Shown: positions 17,126 to 27,374, counted from the stretch's first letter. The stretch is DNA of 64,000 nucleotides from Neptuniibacter sp. 1_MG-2023 (GCF_030547185.1 NZ_JAUOQR010000001.1:124001-188000); one strand, 5' to 3'. A program made the numbers and translations. Notes: generated from the letters alone by a model not told the origin.

Positions 17126-18070
17126 TTACTTTGCATAAAAATAGGTTGCGTAGTCACCAGTTCTCTCTTCAGAGATTGAACTAACATCACGTTTAATACG
17201 CATCATCTTTTGACTATCGTTATAATCAACCAATATCTCATCGACATACATATAAGATTTGGCTTGTCGTATCGACAGATTAGCCACACGTTCAATGGCA
17301 TGCTCTATCAATGCATGGATAGCATCATCATTTAATAAAATCCCAACTTCTCCCTCTTCGAATATTGTTCCTTTACGAACATAATTTGGGTGAAAAATAG
17401 CTTTTGAAGCCAATGTCGGATTCAAAGATTTAATAAACTTAGTAACGGCTTCAGCTACTTCTTCTCCTTGCCCCTCTTTAATACTCATTGCTTCCCTATC
17501 AAATTTTTTATCTAAGGAAATAAACTGAAGTTGTTCAATACTAATCGATCCATATGAGTGGTACTCAGTATCACCAAAAGTGGTTTTAGAAAAAAATGAT
17601 GAATTATCACGTTCACCAGCCTGTCCAAATTGTTCAAAATTACCATTACCTAGTTGGTCAACAAAATCCTCCAACAACAACGGACTGGTTCGTTTATTTT
17701 GAGACTCCGGAACAACATATCCACGAATCAAGCCGGTGATTGACGCCAACACTTTTTCTAAATTTGATTTTTTGGCATAGTGAACATCAAATGCTTGTTC
17801 TCTAAATAGGTGGTGACGAATACAATTTTGGCTAATGTATAGCGGCGTTTCTTTAAAGTTAATATCTGTAGGTTCTTTCCGATACTTATAACCAGTGTCT
17901 TTCACTTTCCCAGACAAATTAGTGTAACCTCTTAACTTAGGTAAAGTGTGGTTATCCACTGTATTGCCATTTTCTTGGGCAAGATTGGTCGGCCCATTCC
18001 AGTTCACAACACCATGCCCTTTAGCTATGATTTTGAAATCAACACTTTTAATTCCAGTCACTTTTTCCAT
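17126..18070 (-). CDS. cas7fv: Cas7fv, type I-F2 Cascade backbone subunit
   Basis: The 314-residue product is recognisable as the I-F2 backbone protein that polymerises along the crRNA spacer. The N-terminus [20 protein letters not shown] and the segments [57 protein letters not shown] and [14 protein letters not shown] are those of the Shewanella-type Cas7fv. It starts four bases after cas2-3 and is followed by cas5fv after 12 bases, indicating one transcript. It is not the canonical I-F1 Csy3. Confidence 0.95.
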   Translation of the reverse strand: MEKVTGIKSVDFKIIAKGHGVVNWNGPTNLAQENGNTVDNHTLPKLRGYTNLSGKVKDTGYKYRKEPTDINFKETPLYISQNCIRHHLFREQAFDVHYAKKSNLEKVLASITGLIRGYVVPESQNKRTSPLLLEDFVDQLGNGNFEQFGQAGERDNSSFFSKTTFGDTEYHSYGSISIEQLQFISLDKKFDREAMSIKEGQGEEVAEAVTKFIKSLNPTLASKAIFHPNYVRKGTIFEEGEVGILLNDDAIHALIEHAIERVANLSIRQAKSYMYVDEILVDYNDSQKMMRIKRDVSSISEERTGDYATYFYAK

Positions 18071-18073
18071 GAT

Positions 18074-21031
18074 TCAATCCTTCTGTTGTAATAAGTGTTT
18101 TAAAGATATTGAGCCTATCGGCTGTTTATTTGATATTGCATAATAAATAGCTTCGGGGTGTGCGGTAGACTCCCCCAACTTTTCATCAAGTGTATTAGGG
18201 GTATAACTTAAAAATAATGGGTAATCTGCTTCTCGTGCATAACCTTCCAGCACCGACTTTCTAGCCGACATCTTGCTGGCGGGTATTCCGTTTACCGGGC
18301 TACTCTCATCTATTCGTCCGTGCTTCTGGGCTAAGTAATCAAGCAGACCGTAATTCCTTAGCCGTTCTAATGATTCAGTAAGGTTGTCAACCTCCTCATT
18401 TTCATTTGTAGGAATATCATATGCGTAGCGATTTTCGATAACGATATGGTTTAGATCTGATACATCACACACCGCCATCTGCACAAATCGACTATCTCCT
18501 CGTAACGAACTCTTGCTAATTTTGGTTCTTTTACTAATATTTTTCTTTGATGGCGCGATAGTTTGAGGTTCAGCGACTTTATCGGATATTAACATCGCAC
18601 TTTTCTTTAAAGCTGCAACCAAATCTGATTCAATAAAATTTAATGAATTAGTATCTTCATAAAACGATTTATATATTTTATAAATAGCGAGCAAATCAAG
18701 CACCTTATCGCCATACTCAGTAGCCTCCTGTAGGTAGGATAACCACGCTTTTGTAGAAGCTAGTTGATTTGATGAAGACAAGAACCGAGATAGGCTGCCG
18801 CCACTACTCATAGCAAGAGGGACCGCAAGCTTGTATTGATTAATAACATCGGAATTTCTGCCGAACCTATCTAACCTACCCAAACGCTGCAAACAGTTCT
18901 CTGCATGAGTGATTTCTGACACCATATGATCACAGCTTATATTGAGTGATGCTTGCACGATAGGGCCACTTCTTAATAATGAATTAAGCCGGTTTCCCTC
19001 TTTAGAAAACGAATCAAAAACCTGCTGAAATAAGGCTTTCTTATCACTCTTTTTATATTTTGAATGCAGTAAAATAGCATTTTCTGAATGCTGGTTTTGG
19101 ATGAAACTTTTTTGTGCAGTTATCGCAGTGTTACTTATTACAAATGTATTTTCTGGTTGTTGACAATAAAGAGGATTGGCAGCTGAAGTATCTGCCTCAT
19201 CATACTCAACAAACTGGAATTGATAATGACATTTATTAAAAGATGGCATTTCTATCAAGTCATAGTCTTGATCTATTCCAATCATAGTATTCAGGTAATG
19301 ATAGTGTGGTGTCGCGGACACCAATAATGTATTCACGCCTCCTGCAAGATTCTCTCGTGACGCTAACAACTCTGAAAACAACAAATTGAACCCCGGCATA
19401 TTGATGTATTCATGATACTCATCAAATACCACATGTACGCCAAGATAATTAAGTAACCGATCCGCTTTGGTGTGACTGATAACACTGCTTAGCAGTTGAT
19501 CTATGGTGGTTATCACAATATCACCCGTCAAGTAATCATCTTCCGGTGTGACATTTGAGTACGAGTTAGTACACTTAAATTCACCCGTATGTATTTCTAC
19601 TGAGGCATCAGGTAAATAAGGATTGTCACACTCACGTAACTCCGCAAAAAGCCCTTGACATATTTGCACACGAGGACAAATCCAGAATATCTGTTGGGCA
19701 TTGCGTAACTTTGCCCATTCAAGCGCTATCTTGGTTTTCCCACAACCCGCAGCACCGGCCAAGACGGCAATATGATCAAAATTATCTGCCAGTTTTTTAG
19801 CAACATCAGACTGCTGCTTAGAACGCTCATCATCTGGAAATTCACTCAAGCAATGATCGATATGCATCGATATAGATGACTCTGGCACCAACCGATTCTC
19901 CTCAAATTTATCATTAAAGAACTCATCTAGTAGTCGTTCCTTTATAGATAATGAGAGCTCATCAGCGAGCATGGAGGATACCCAACGGTCTGCCGTGATT
20001 AAACAAGCGCGTAACTGATTGTTTATGGCATTGGATTTCGCCTGTGTTTTAAACTCTCCAATTGTTTCGTTTGAATCATATTCTTTATACTTTGGAAGCC
20101 TCATATCCTCAATATCATAAATTTTATCATGGTCAATTTCTGGTAATAGACATTTACGTAAACAGCTGGTGTCTAAATTTCTGTAAGAAACATCAAGATT
20201 AAAAACGTTATTGATCAATTCGGAAATTCTATCTAAAACTAGTAATCCAGCTTCCCCTTTCAAGCTAGAATTGAGTTTTTTATAGACATCCCCTAGTGAC
20301 TCAAAACCACCTTTGGGACGGAAAGGTTTTGAATGATGCCAATAGATAGCATGCTTTATTCTTTTTTTGATATCCCTATTAGGGATTTTTAAGCTAGGGT
20401 CATCTAGTAACGCATAGAGTAAAACTGAGATTTCATTGTGACGAGGATGCTTTTCAAAACTAAATGCTTTCTCGTTAATATGCTGACCATCTTCAGCCTC
20501 ATAACCCTTATTCTTATCTTTTATTACCCATTTTTGAAATTGAGGATCGATTTTTCCGACATCATGTAAGCAACCAGCAATGAAGGCAGCCGAGCACATC
20601 GGTGCTTCGTCAGGATAAAACTTCGCATATAACTTTTCTGCGATATAACCCACTGCAAATAGATGCTGATCCAATCGCTGCAATTGCGTATTGGCATACA
20701 TCACTCCCTTTATGGGTTTATTCGTTGTTATATCCATTGGCACCTCTTTTGATGTTGTATTTACCGGTACTAACCCATTACTATTAAACCTATTTCGACT
20801 TCCCACGACCCAAACCAATTCACTACGAGAGCGGGAACGTATCCAATGGCAGCTCACCGCTGTGCTTTTACTCGCGGTTTTACGAAGCAGTTTTTTAACC
20901 GCTAGAAGACCGTCTTGAGTAATGATGGTTTGCCATGTGTTATCACCAATACGGTCGGCAAAGGCATCTAATACGCGGCGGGTCTTTTTCAGTGCATTTT
21001 TTTCGCATTGGGAAACGAAGGTGACCATCAT
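18074..21031 (-). CDS. cas2-3: Cas2-Cas3 fusion nuclease-helicase
   Basis: The 985-residue protein joins an N-terminal Cas2 domain (about residues 1-95) to an HD nuclease and a superfamily 2 helicase, the hallmark of type I-F. The HD motif HDVGK is near residue 156, with a later YWHHSKPF. Helicase motifs are AGAAGCGKT (about 425-433), DEYH in place of DEAD/H (about 537), SATP (about 572) and CLQRLGRLDRFGR (motif VI). The Cas2 part works with Cas1 in spacer integration, and the Cas3 part unwinds and degrades the target recruited by Cascade. The start codon overlaps the cas1 stop (ATGA). All key motifs appear intact. Confidence 0.96.
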   Translation of the reverse strand: MMVTFVSQCEKNALKKTRRVLDAFADRIGDNTWQTIITQDGLLAVKKLLRKTASKSTAVSCHWIRSRSRSELVWVVGSRNRFNSNGLVPVNTTSKEVPMDITTNKPIKGVMYANTQLQRLDQHLFAVGYIAEKLYAKFYPDEAPMCSAAFIAGCLHDVGKIDPQFQKWVIKDKNKGYEAEDGQHINEKAFSFEKHPRHNEISVLLYALLDDPSLKIPNRDIKKRIKHAIYWHHSKPFRPKGGFESLGDVYKKLNSSLKGEAGLLVLDRISELINNVFNLDVSYRNLDTSCLRKCLLPEIDHDKIYDIEDMRLPKYKEYDSNETIGEFKTQAKSNAINNQLRACLITADRWVSSMLADELSLSIKERLLDEFFNDKFEENRLVPESSISMHIDHCLSEFPDDERSKQQSDVAKKLADNFDHIAVLAGAAGCGKTKIALEWAKLRNAQQIFWICPRVQICQGLFAELRECDNPYLPDASVEIHTGEFKCTNSYSNVTPEDDYLTGDIVITTIDQLLSSVISHTKADRLLNYLGVHVVFDEYHEYINMPGFNLLFSELLASRENLAGGVNTLLVSATPHYHYLNTMIGIDQDYDLIEMPSFNKCHYQFQFVEYDEADTSAANPLYCQQPENTFVISNTAITAQKSFIQNQHSENAILLHSKYKKSDKKALFQQVFDSFSKEGNRLNSLLRSGPIVQASLNISCDHMVSEITHAENCLQRLGRLDRFGRNSDVINQYKLAVPLAMSSGGSLSRFLSSSNQLASTKAWLSYLQEATEYGDKVLDLLAIYKIYKSFYEDTNSLNFIESDLVAALKKSAMLISDKVAEPQTIAPSKKNISKRTKISKSSLRGDSRFVQMAVCDVSDLNHIVIENRYAYDIPTNENEEVDNLTESLERLRNYGLLDYLAQKHGRIDESSPVNGIPASKMSARKSVLEGYAREADYPLFLSYTPNTLDEKLGESTAHPEAIYYAISNKQPIGSISLKHLLQQKD

Positions 21032-21990
21032 TGCACGATCTCCTCTTCTGGTTCACCGCGCAAAGCGAGTTGTTTCACTTGTTCAAACATAAATTCTAAG
21101 GACTTATGGTCAGTAAAAGCTTGCAGACATTGTTGGCGGAACTCCTGCTCGGTTGCGCCTTCTTTCGCACAGATGAAAGCCCAAGGTAAGATGATGGCGT
21201 CTTTGATCAAATCAGCTATATCAAAAACTAGAGCTCCCCGCCGTGTTTTACCATGCATTACGGCAAAGCCATGCGGTATACCTAACACCCAAAGCGTGGT
21301 GGCTGCTAACCCATAGGCCAGGTAATTACCGTGATTGAGAAAAGCATTCGCTTTATCGGTGCCTTCTCGCTCACGTTTAAAATCCCCAAAAGAAACCGAT
21401 TGTACTATGAACTTATAGAGGGATTTTGTTAGCTGAGCTTCTGCTAACAATAGATCGGCCGGTTTTTCTGCTGTTGTCAGTCTATCTGTATAACGTATTA
21501 ATGATGTTTTGAGTTGGCCTGCGTCAAGAGATATACCCTCATTTTGGAGGTCACGATCTTTACCCCAAACTCGCTCAAGGTAGGTAACTCTTGCTTGTTG
21601 AATATGTTTACCCGCCTGAAAACGCTTTTCATCATCAAACCAGAAGCTAAGCCAACCTTGTAGATATTGAGTTGGACGGTATTCACTTTGTGGTGTTAAC
21701 CATTCTACCTCTGTTGCCATTAATAACGGCGTCCCTCCGCCACCACAAAATCCGACTAAGACACCCGCTTGCGCTAACATCCGCATAGCTGCTTGAGTAA
21801 TAGATGTACCTGTTCCTAAAAGCAATACGGTCGTGTTTGCTATAGGTATGTTGTAATAGAGATTTTGTTTATTCGCTTCAGTGAGATATAGAACACGCCC
21901 ATCTTTTTGCATCACTCGGCAATGTTCCAAGTAATAAAGGTTCGCTCGGTGAGAATGCAAAATAGCTTTTAGATCGGTCAACTGATCCAT
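21028..21990 (-). CDS. cas1: Cas1f integrase
   Basis: Cas1 is the metal-dependent integrase that inserts new spacers at the leader end. The 320-residue size and sequence fit subtype I-F. Catalytic region elements are AEAQLTKSLYKF (Glu), GFAVMHGKTRRGALVFDIAD (His and Asp) and the helical C-terminal domain. It is first in the cas operon and overlaps cas2-3 by four bases. A 156-bp gap separates it from the WYL regulator upstream. Confidence 0.96.
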   Translation of the reverse strand: MDQLTDLKAILHSHRANLYYLEHCRVMQKDGRVLYLTEANKQNLYYNIPIANTTVLLLGTGTSITQAAMRMLAQAGVLVGFCGGGGTPLLMATEVEWLTPQSEYRPTQYLQGWLSFWFDDEKRFQAGKHIQQARVTYLERVWGKDRDLQNEGISLDAGQLKTSLIRYTDRLTTAEKPADLLLAEAQLTKSLYKFIVQSVSFGDFKREREGTDKANAFLNHGNYLAYGLAATTLWVLGIPHGFAVMHGKTRRGALVFDIADLIKDAIILPWAFICAKEGATEQEFRQQCLQAFTDHKSLEFMFEQVKQLALRGEPEEEIVQ

Positions 21991-22095
21991 ATTCGTGTGT
22001 CCTAGTTTATTAATAAGCCATCCTTGGCTTTTCCTTTTCCTTGGTATCCTTTACCTTATTCCAACGTCCTGCTGTCATCCTGACTGGGCTTATTC

Positions 22096-22105
22096 AAACG
22101 CGTTT
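22096..22105. promoter_or_regulatory. palindrome AAACGCGTTT upstream of cas1
   Basis: A 10-bp perfect palindrome in the only sizeable gap before cas1, with promoter-like TTGCTG and TTTGAATA elements around it on the minus strand. It may be part of the cas promoter or an operator; no direct evidence. Confidence 0.3.
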
Positions 22106-22146
22106 AAATAAACTCAGCAATGCTGGTTAAAAACACATGTCGTTTT

Positions 22147-22998
22147 TTAAGGCAGGTAATGTGAAATACGCTTGAGACATTCAGGTTCAATAATGATTTG
22201 TTGGGCTTCAGGATTTTGATCATAGCGATCAAGCCGTAGGCGCTGAATCAGATACATAACCAATGCAGCACGTACAGGTATAACCCGTTGGCCATTTTCC
22301 ATTTGGTAATCTAGTTCCAACAATCTACGTTTTTCAGGCGCAAGTCTTGGATCTGGTTGGATGATTAGGTCAATCCATGTATTCCAGCGTTCATCTTGTT
22401 CAGCCGTATATAATGCGGGGCCTTCAAATTCGGCTTCGCCATTAAAACGGGAGAGTACAAAATCGCGAAAATCATTACTTTTTCCACAATGCGCACGAAC
22501 GTGCCAACGGATACCATCAAAGACTAAACAATGGGGTGAGATAATACGGGATTCATATTCAGGACTACTTAGAGACGTATACCCAATATCTATACGTAGC
22601 TTGTCGCGAATCGCCCGCATAATTGGTTGAACCAAGGTAGGTGAGATATTTCGCAAAGGTGCTTCTAAATAACAGAAACCTGCATCAAAAATAGACAGGT
22701 AGTCCGGATGCCCGCTGCGATAAAGAAGCTGGCTATAATCATCTATATGCCCAGAAGCGTAATAAGGTGAAAATTCATCCGTGGGAACATGCCCTCTAAG
22801 AGAAGCGTCATAATGTAGGTTTTCTGGATGCAAGTGCTGGTAAAGGGCAAATAAGTCCGATGCTTTTTGACGACTAACACCTAAAATATTCCGTAGATAG
22901 GTTGTATTAACCCTCCCCTCCCATAAGGCAAAGTTTTCAATAATAAGAAAACATTCTCTCTCTTGAAAACTAGTTTCAATATGCTCTTGTGTATCCAT
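22147..22998 (-). CDS. WYL-domain transcriptional regulator upstream of cas operon
   Basis: From ATG 22998 (AGGACG precedes it) the product is 283 residues. The N-terminal third reads as a winged helix (NTTYLRNILGVSRQKASDLF). The middle is a WYL-type ligand-binding domain (HCLVFDGIRWHVRAHCGKSN, FRDFVLSRF), and a WCX-like C-terminal segment includes ALVMYLIQRLRL. This is the BrxR/CapW layout of regulators that repress phage-defence operons and respond to nucleotide or DNA signals (known for characterised members). It is codirectional with cas1, suggesting cas control. An in-frame start at 23049 lacks a ribosome site. A 14-bp palindrome covers the start codon. Confidence 0.85.
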   Translation of the reverse strand: MDTQEHIETSFQERECFLIIENFALWEGRVNTTYLRNILGVSRQKASDLFALYQHLHPENLHYDASLRGHVPTDEFSPYYASGHIDDYSQLLYRSGHPDYLSIFDAGFCYLEAPLRNISPTLVQPIMRAIRDKLRIDIGYTSLSSPEYESRIISPHCLVFDGIRWHVRAHCGKSNDFRDFVLSRFNGEAEFEGPALYTAEQDERWNTWIDLIIQPDPRLAPEKRRLLELDYQMENGQRVIPVRAALVMYLIQRLRLDRYDQNPEAQQIIIEPECLKRISHYLP

Positions 22999-23019
22999 AC
23001 ACGTCCTATCTCTATACAC
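22989..23019. promoter_or_regulatory. operator-like repeats at the WYL gene start
   Basis: GTGTATCCATACAC (22989-23002) is a perfect palindrome apart from its CC centre, and it spans the ATG. A further half site ATACAC lies at 23014-23019. Such placement suggests autorepression. Confidence 0.45.
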
Positions 23020-23091
23020 CGGTGGAATGGCTGTATAACTTAATGACAATTAAACAATCGCATTTTTACACTAATGCCGATAATACTAAAC

Positions 23092-23122
23092 AAAAAAAAG
23101 CCTTATGTTTACACATAAGGCT
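23092..23122 (-). terminator. intrinsic terminator of the prp operon
   Basis: On the minus strand AGCCTTATG / CATAAGGCT is followed by eight T. It lies 120 bp after prpF and before the WYL gene, separating the two units. Confidence 0.85.
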
Positions 23123-23245
23123 CAAAGAAGAACTGCAGATTGATCCTGATAGGGAAACCAATCTACGCGGCGTTCTTCAACTCTTAGATCCAGTTAGATC
23201 TATAAATCTAAACAATGCCACGTATTAGGTGGCATTCTCCAGAGA

Positions 23246-24427
23246 TCAGAAGGAATCACCAGGAATACGTACCCAGCCTTCCATTAATACGCGTGCACTG
23301 CGGCTCATGATTGCTTTTGTCGCAGTCCATTCCCCATCCACTAATTTTGCTTCGGCGCCTACTTTTAGGGAGCCTGATGGATGCCCAAAAGTAACTGCGG
23401 TGCGTTCACCGCCACCCGCTGCTAAGTTAACCAAGGTACCTGGGATCGCGGCGGCAGTACCAATGGCTACAGCTGCAGTGCCCATCATAGCGTGATGTAA
23501 TTTACCCATAGACAGTGCGCGAACAACAAGATCTATATCATTTTCAGTGAGCTGTTTGCCACTTGAAGAAACGTACGCTTTTGCTGGCGCGCAGAAAGCA
23601 ACTTTAGGGGTATGTTGACGAGCAGCGGCTTCAGATAGATCGCTAATCAGCCCCATACGCATAGCGCCATATGCACGAATGGTTTCAAACCGCTCAAGTG
23701 CTGCTGGATCGCCATTAATCGCTTCTTGCAGCTCTGTTCCTGTATAACCAATCTCTTCGGCATTTAGGAAGATAGTCGGTATACCTGCATTGATCATTGT
23801 GGCTTTGAACGTTCCCACGCCGGGCACTTCAAGATCATCAACCAGATTACCTGTTGGGAACATTGAACCTTCACCATCGGCGGGGTCCATAAATTCAACG
23901 GCGACTTCCGCTGCTGGGAAGGTAACACCGTCTAGCTCAAAATCACCGGTTTCTTGTACTTCTCCGTTAGTGATTGGTATATGAGCAATAATGGTTTTTT
24001 TAATATTAGCCTGCCAAATACGAACAACGCAGGTGCCGTTTTCAGGGATACGGTCGGCATCAACTAACCCACCACTAATGGCAAATGCACCGACGGCAGC
24101 GGTTAAGTTACCGCAGTTACCACTCCAATCAACAAAGGCTTTATCTATAGAGACTTGGCCGAACAAGTAATCAACATCATGATCTGGCTGACTACTTTTA
24201 TCTAAGATAACCGTTTTACTGGTACTTGAAGTCGCGCCACCCATACCATCGGTCTGTTTACCGTAGGGGTCAGGGCTACCAATTACACGCAATAAGATAT
24301 TATCACGTGCTTTACCAGGTACTTGTGCTACTTCAGGCAGATCTTGTCGACGGAAGAAAACACCTTTACTTGTGCCGCCACGAATGTAGGTTGCAGGGAT
24401 TTTAATCTGAGGAACATGCGCTGCCAT
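23246..24427 (-). CDS. prpF: 2-methylaconitate cis-trans isomerase
   Basis: PrpF isomerises the trans-2-methylaconitate-type product made by AcnD so that aconitase can complete the 2-methylcitrate cycle. The 393-residue protein has the two-lobed diaminopimelate-epimerase-like fold of the family. Features include TYIRGGTSKGVFF near the N-terminus, DGMGGATSSTSKTVI, DWSGNCGNLTAAVGAFA (the active-site Cys) and MGKLHHAMMGTAA. It follows acnD after 270 bp in the prp operon and is required only with AcnD-type dehydratases, which supports both calls. Confidence 0.93.
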   Translation of the reverse strand: MAAHVPQIKIPATYIRGGTSKGVFFRRQDLPEVAQVPGKARDNILLRVIGSPDPYGKQTDGMGGATSSTSKTVILDKSSQPDHDVDYLFGQVSIDKAFVDWSGNCGNLTAAVGAFAISGGLVDADRIPENGTCVVRIWQANIKKTIIAHIPITNGEVQETGDFELDGVTFPAAEVAVEFMDPADGEGSMFPTGNLVDDLEVPGVGTFKATMINAGIPTIFLNAEEIGYTGTELQEAINGDPAALERFETIRAYGAMRMGLISDLSEAAARQHTPKVAFCAPAKAYVSSSGKQLTENDIDLVVRALSMGKLHHAMMGTAAVAIGTAAAIPGTLVNLAAGGGERTAVTFGHPSGSLKVGAEAKLVDGEWTATKAIMSRSARVLMEGWVRIPGDSF

Positions 24428-24697
24428 ATTATGTAAACCTGTAAAAACTATGCAAGCGCGTTACCGCACCCGCGATTATGAAAAATATTTAGTAACTATT
24501 TTAGTGAGAATCACTTAATAACAATAACTTCCCTACTCTCTAGTGGAGCCTCTACTCTGGCCAGTTATTGTTAGTAAATAATCTTGTATTTTAATCACTG
24601 CTATAGTGATCGGCGCAGCGTTTTGATAAATAGGTTAGTTGTTAGAAACCCTACCAACCTATTAACACTGCACCTATCCGGTATTTATGCCGTGAAC
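24428..24697. other. acnD-prpF intercistronic region with two inverted repeats
   Basis: TAACAATAACT (24519-24529) pairs with AGTTATTGTTA (24563-24573), and AATAGGTT (24629-24636) pairs with AACCTATT (24656-24663). Neither has a good T-tract on the minus strand. They may be RNA hairpins setting relative prpF expression. Confidence 0.45.
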
Positions 24698-27301
24698 TTA
24701 AGCGCTCTCTTCAAGGAAATCTTGAGCAAAGCGTTGTAGTACACCGCCCGCTTTATACACATGCACTTCTGCAGCTGTATCTAAGCGGCAAGTCACAGGA
24801 ACCTTAACCGTTTCACCATTGGTGCGATGAATAACCACAGTCAATTCTGCACGGGGTGATAGTTCACCTTCAACATCAAAGGTTTCAGTGCCATCGATAT
24901 TATAAGTATGGCGTGTTTCGCCCTCTTTAAACTGTAGAGGAAGCACACCCATACCCACAAGGTTAGTACGATGAATACGTTCAAAACCTTCCGCCATGAT
25001 TGCTTCAACACCAGCCAAACGCACACCTTTAGCTGCCCAGTCACGGGATGACCCCTGACCATAGTCAGCACCGGCAACGATGATCAACGGCTGTTTACGT
25101 TCCATGTAGGTTTCAATCGCTTCCCACATGCGGCTCTCTTTACCTTCTGGCTCTATACGAGCAAGAGAACCTTGCTTAACGTCGCCGTTTTCATCTCGGC
25201 ACATTTCGTTAAGCAGTTTAGGATTTGCAAATGTCGCGCGTTGTGCCGTTAAGTGATCGCCACGGTGAGTTGCATAAGAGTTGAAATCCTCTTCAGGCAA
25301 GCCCATTTTCGCGCAGTATTCGCCTGCAGCACTTGATGCTTGGATCGCATTAGATGGTGACAGGTGATCGGTTGTGATGTTATCACCTAGTACTGCTAAT
25401 GGACGCATACCTTTCATAGTACGCTCACCAGCAAGAGCGCCTTCCCAGTAAGGAGGACGGCGAATATAGGTAGACATTGGACGCCAATCATATAGTGGGC
25501 TTTTTGCTTGCTCACGTGCGCCTAGATCGAACATTGGGATATAAACCTGCTTAAACTGTTCAGGTTTAACGCATTTAGCCACCAATGCATCAATCTCTTC
25601 ATCACTTGGCCAGATATCTTTTAGGGTAATTGGGTTACCCTCTTTATCTTTTCCTAAAGCATCTTTCTCAATATCGAAACGCACGGTACCCGCAATCGCG
25701 TAAGCGACAACTAATGGTGGTGATGCTAAGAAAGCCTGTTTCGCATAAGGATGGATACGCCCATCAAAGTTACGGTTACCTGACAGCACTGCCGTTGCAT
25801 AAAGATCACGATCAATGATCTCTTGCTGAATTTTTGGATCTAGTGCACCGGACATACCATTACAGGTTGTACATGCGTAAGCCACAATACCAAAACCGAG
25901 TTTTTCCATCTCTGAAAGCAAACCGGCTTCTTCTAAGTAGAGTTTGGCTACTTTGGAACCTGGAGCAAAGGAAGATTTAACCCAAGGTTTACGCACTAAA
26001 CCAAGCTCATTGGCTTTTTTAGCTATCAGACCTGCTGCAACTACGTTACGTGGGTTAGAGGTGTTAGTACAAGAGGTGATGGCGGCAATAATCACTGCAC
26101 CATCCGGCATTAGGCCTTCAGCTTCCTCTTTTAGTGCTTCATCTAAATGCACCGCAATACCACGGGACTCTAAGTCGGAAGTTGGCAAACGACGGTGTGG
26201 GTTAGATGGGCCCGCCATATTACGACATACAGTGGACAGGTCGAATTCAAGTACACGTTCATACTCGACATTCTCTAAATCATCCGCCCATAGGCCTGTT
26301 AATTTAGCGTACTTTTCAACAAGTTCAACTTGCTCTGGTTCACGACCAGTAAGTTTTAGGTAATCAATGGTTTGTTCATCAATGTAGAACATACCCGCTG
26401 ATGCACCAAACTCAGGTGTCATGTTGGAGATCGTTGCACGGTCGCCGATAGTTAACTCTTTTGCGCCGTCACCGAAGAATTCAAGGTAGGAGGAGACAAC
26501 TTTCTCGTTACGTAGGAATTCAGTTATTGCCAGTACTATATCTGTCGCTGTAATACCTGGCTGACGCTTACCAATCAGTTTTACACCGATAATGTCAGGT
26601 AGGCGCATCATAGATGGCAAGCCAAGCATAACGGTTTCAGCTTCAAGGCCACCTACCCCAATTGCGACAACACCTAGGGCATCAACATGAGGGGTGTGCG
26701 AGTCGGTACCGACACAGGTATCAGGAAAAGCAACACCATCGCGCGCCTGAATAACCGGAGACATCTTCTCCAAGTTAATCTGATGCATGATGCCGTTACC
26801 TGCTGGAATAACATCAACGTTTTCAAACGCAGTTTTAGTCCATTCAATAAAGTGGAAACGGTCTTCGTTACGGCGATCTTCTATAGCACGGTTTTTTTCA
26901 AAAGCATCAGGATCAAAGCCAGCCGCTTCTACAGCCAAAGAGTGGTCAACGATCAACTGTGTAGGCACAACAGGGTTTACTTTGGAAGGATCCCCTCCTT
27001 GCTCCGCAATAGCATCACGCAAACCAGCCAAATCGACGAGTGCGGTTTGGCCTAGAATGTCATGACAGACAACACGTGCTGGATACCAAGGGAAATCCAG
27101 GTCGCGTTTAAAGCCAATAATCTGCTTCAGTGAGTCGGTAAGTGTTTCTGGTTCACAACGACGCACAAGCTGTTCCGCCAATACACGTGAAGTGTAAGGC
27201 AATTTTGCATAAGCACCTGGCTGAATCGCTTCGATCGCTGCACGCGTATCGAAATAATCAAGCTCAGTACCCGGTAAAGGTTTACGATATTCAGTGTTCA
27301 T
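24698..27301 (-). CDS. acnD: Fe/S-dependent 2-methylcitrate dehydratase
   Basis: The 867-residue aconitase-superfamily enzyme dehydrates 2-methylcitrate in propionate catabolism. Cluster cysteines are seen in AAITSCTNTSNPRN and YACTTCNGMSG, and the swivel domain carries AGADYGQGSSRDWAAKG. It could be mistaken for AcnA, but its place between prpC and prpF, its family length and the presence of prpF point to AcnD. A hairpin with T-tract lies between prpC and this gene, so its expression may be partly uncoupled. Confidence 0.94.
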   Translation of the reverse strand: MNTEYRKPLPGTELDYFDTRAAIEAIQPGAYAKLPYTSRVLAEQLVRRCEPETLTDSLKQIIGFKRDLDFPWYPARVVCHDILGQTALVDLAGLRDAIAEQGGDPSKVNPVVPTQLIVDHSLAVEAAGFDPDAFEKNRAIEDRRNEDRFHFIEWTKTAFENVDVIPAGNGIMHQINLEKMSPVIQARDGVAFPDTCVGTDSHTPHVDALGVVAIGVGGLEAETVMLGLPSMMRLPDIIGVKLIGKRQPGITATDIVLAITEFLRNEKVVSSYLEFFGDGAKELTIGDRATISNMTPEFGASAGMFYIDEQTIDYLKLTGREPEQVELVEKYAKLTGLWADDLENVEYERVLEFDLSTVCRNMAGPSNPHRRLPTSDLESRGIAVHLDEALKEEAEGLMPDGAVIIAAITSCTNTSNPRNVVAAGLIAKKANELGLVRKPWVKSSFAPGSKVAKLYLEEAGLLSEMEKLGFGIVAYACTTCNGMSGALDPKIQQEIIDRDLYATAVLSGNRNFDGRIHPYAKQAFLASPPLVVAYAIAGTVRFDIEKDALGKDKEGNPITLKDIWPSDEEIDALVAKCVKPEQFKQVYIPMFDLGAREQAKSPLYDWRPMSTYIRRPPYWEGALAGERTMKGMRPLAVLGDNITTDHLSPSNAIQASSAAGEYCAKMGLPEEDFNSYATHRGDHLTAQRATFANPKLLNEMCRDENGDVKQGSLARIEPEGKESRMWEAIETYMERKQPLIIVAGADYGQGSSRDWAAKGVRLAGVEAIMAEGFERIHRTNLVGMGVLPLQFKEGETRHTYNIDGTETFDVEGELSPRAELTVVIHRTNGETVKVPVTCRLDTAAEVHVYKAGGVLQRFAQDFLEESA

Positions 27302-27374
27302 TAGGTCTGAACTCCATTAGCTATGGTTCAGAGAGGTAAAGCGTGCATTCAACATAAAGCTCGCTTTCCTTATC

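Noticed and set aside
15543-21990. Possibility that the locus is canonical type I-F1 with csy1-csy2-csy3
   Set aside because: There is no Csy1/Cas8f-sized gene, and the Cas7 sequence and gene order are those of I-F2.
24698-27301. Ordinary aconitase AcnA
   Set aside because: Its position between prpC and prpF, and the presence of prpF itself, indicate AcnD.
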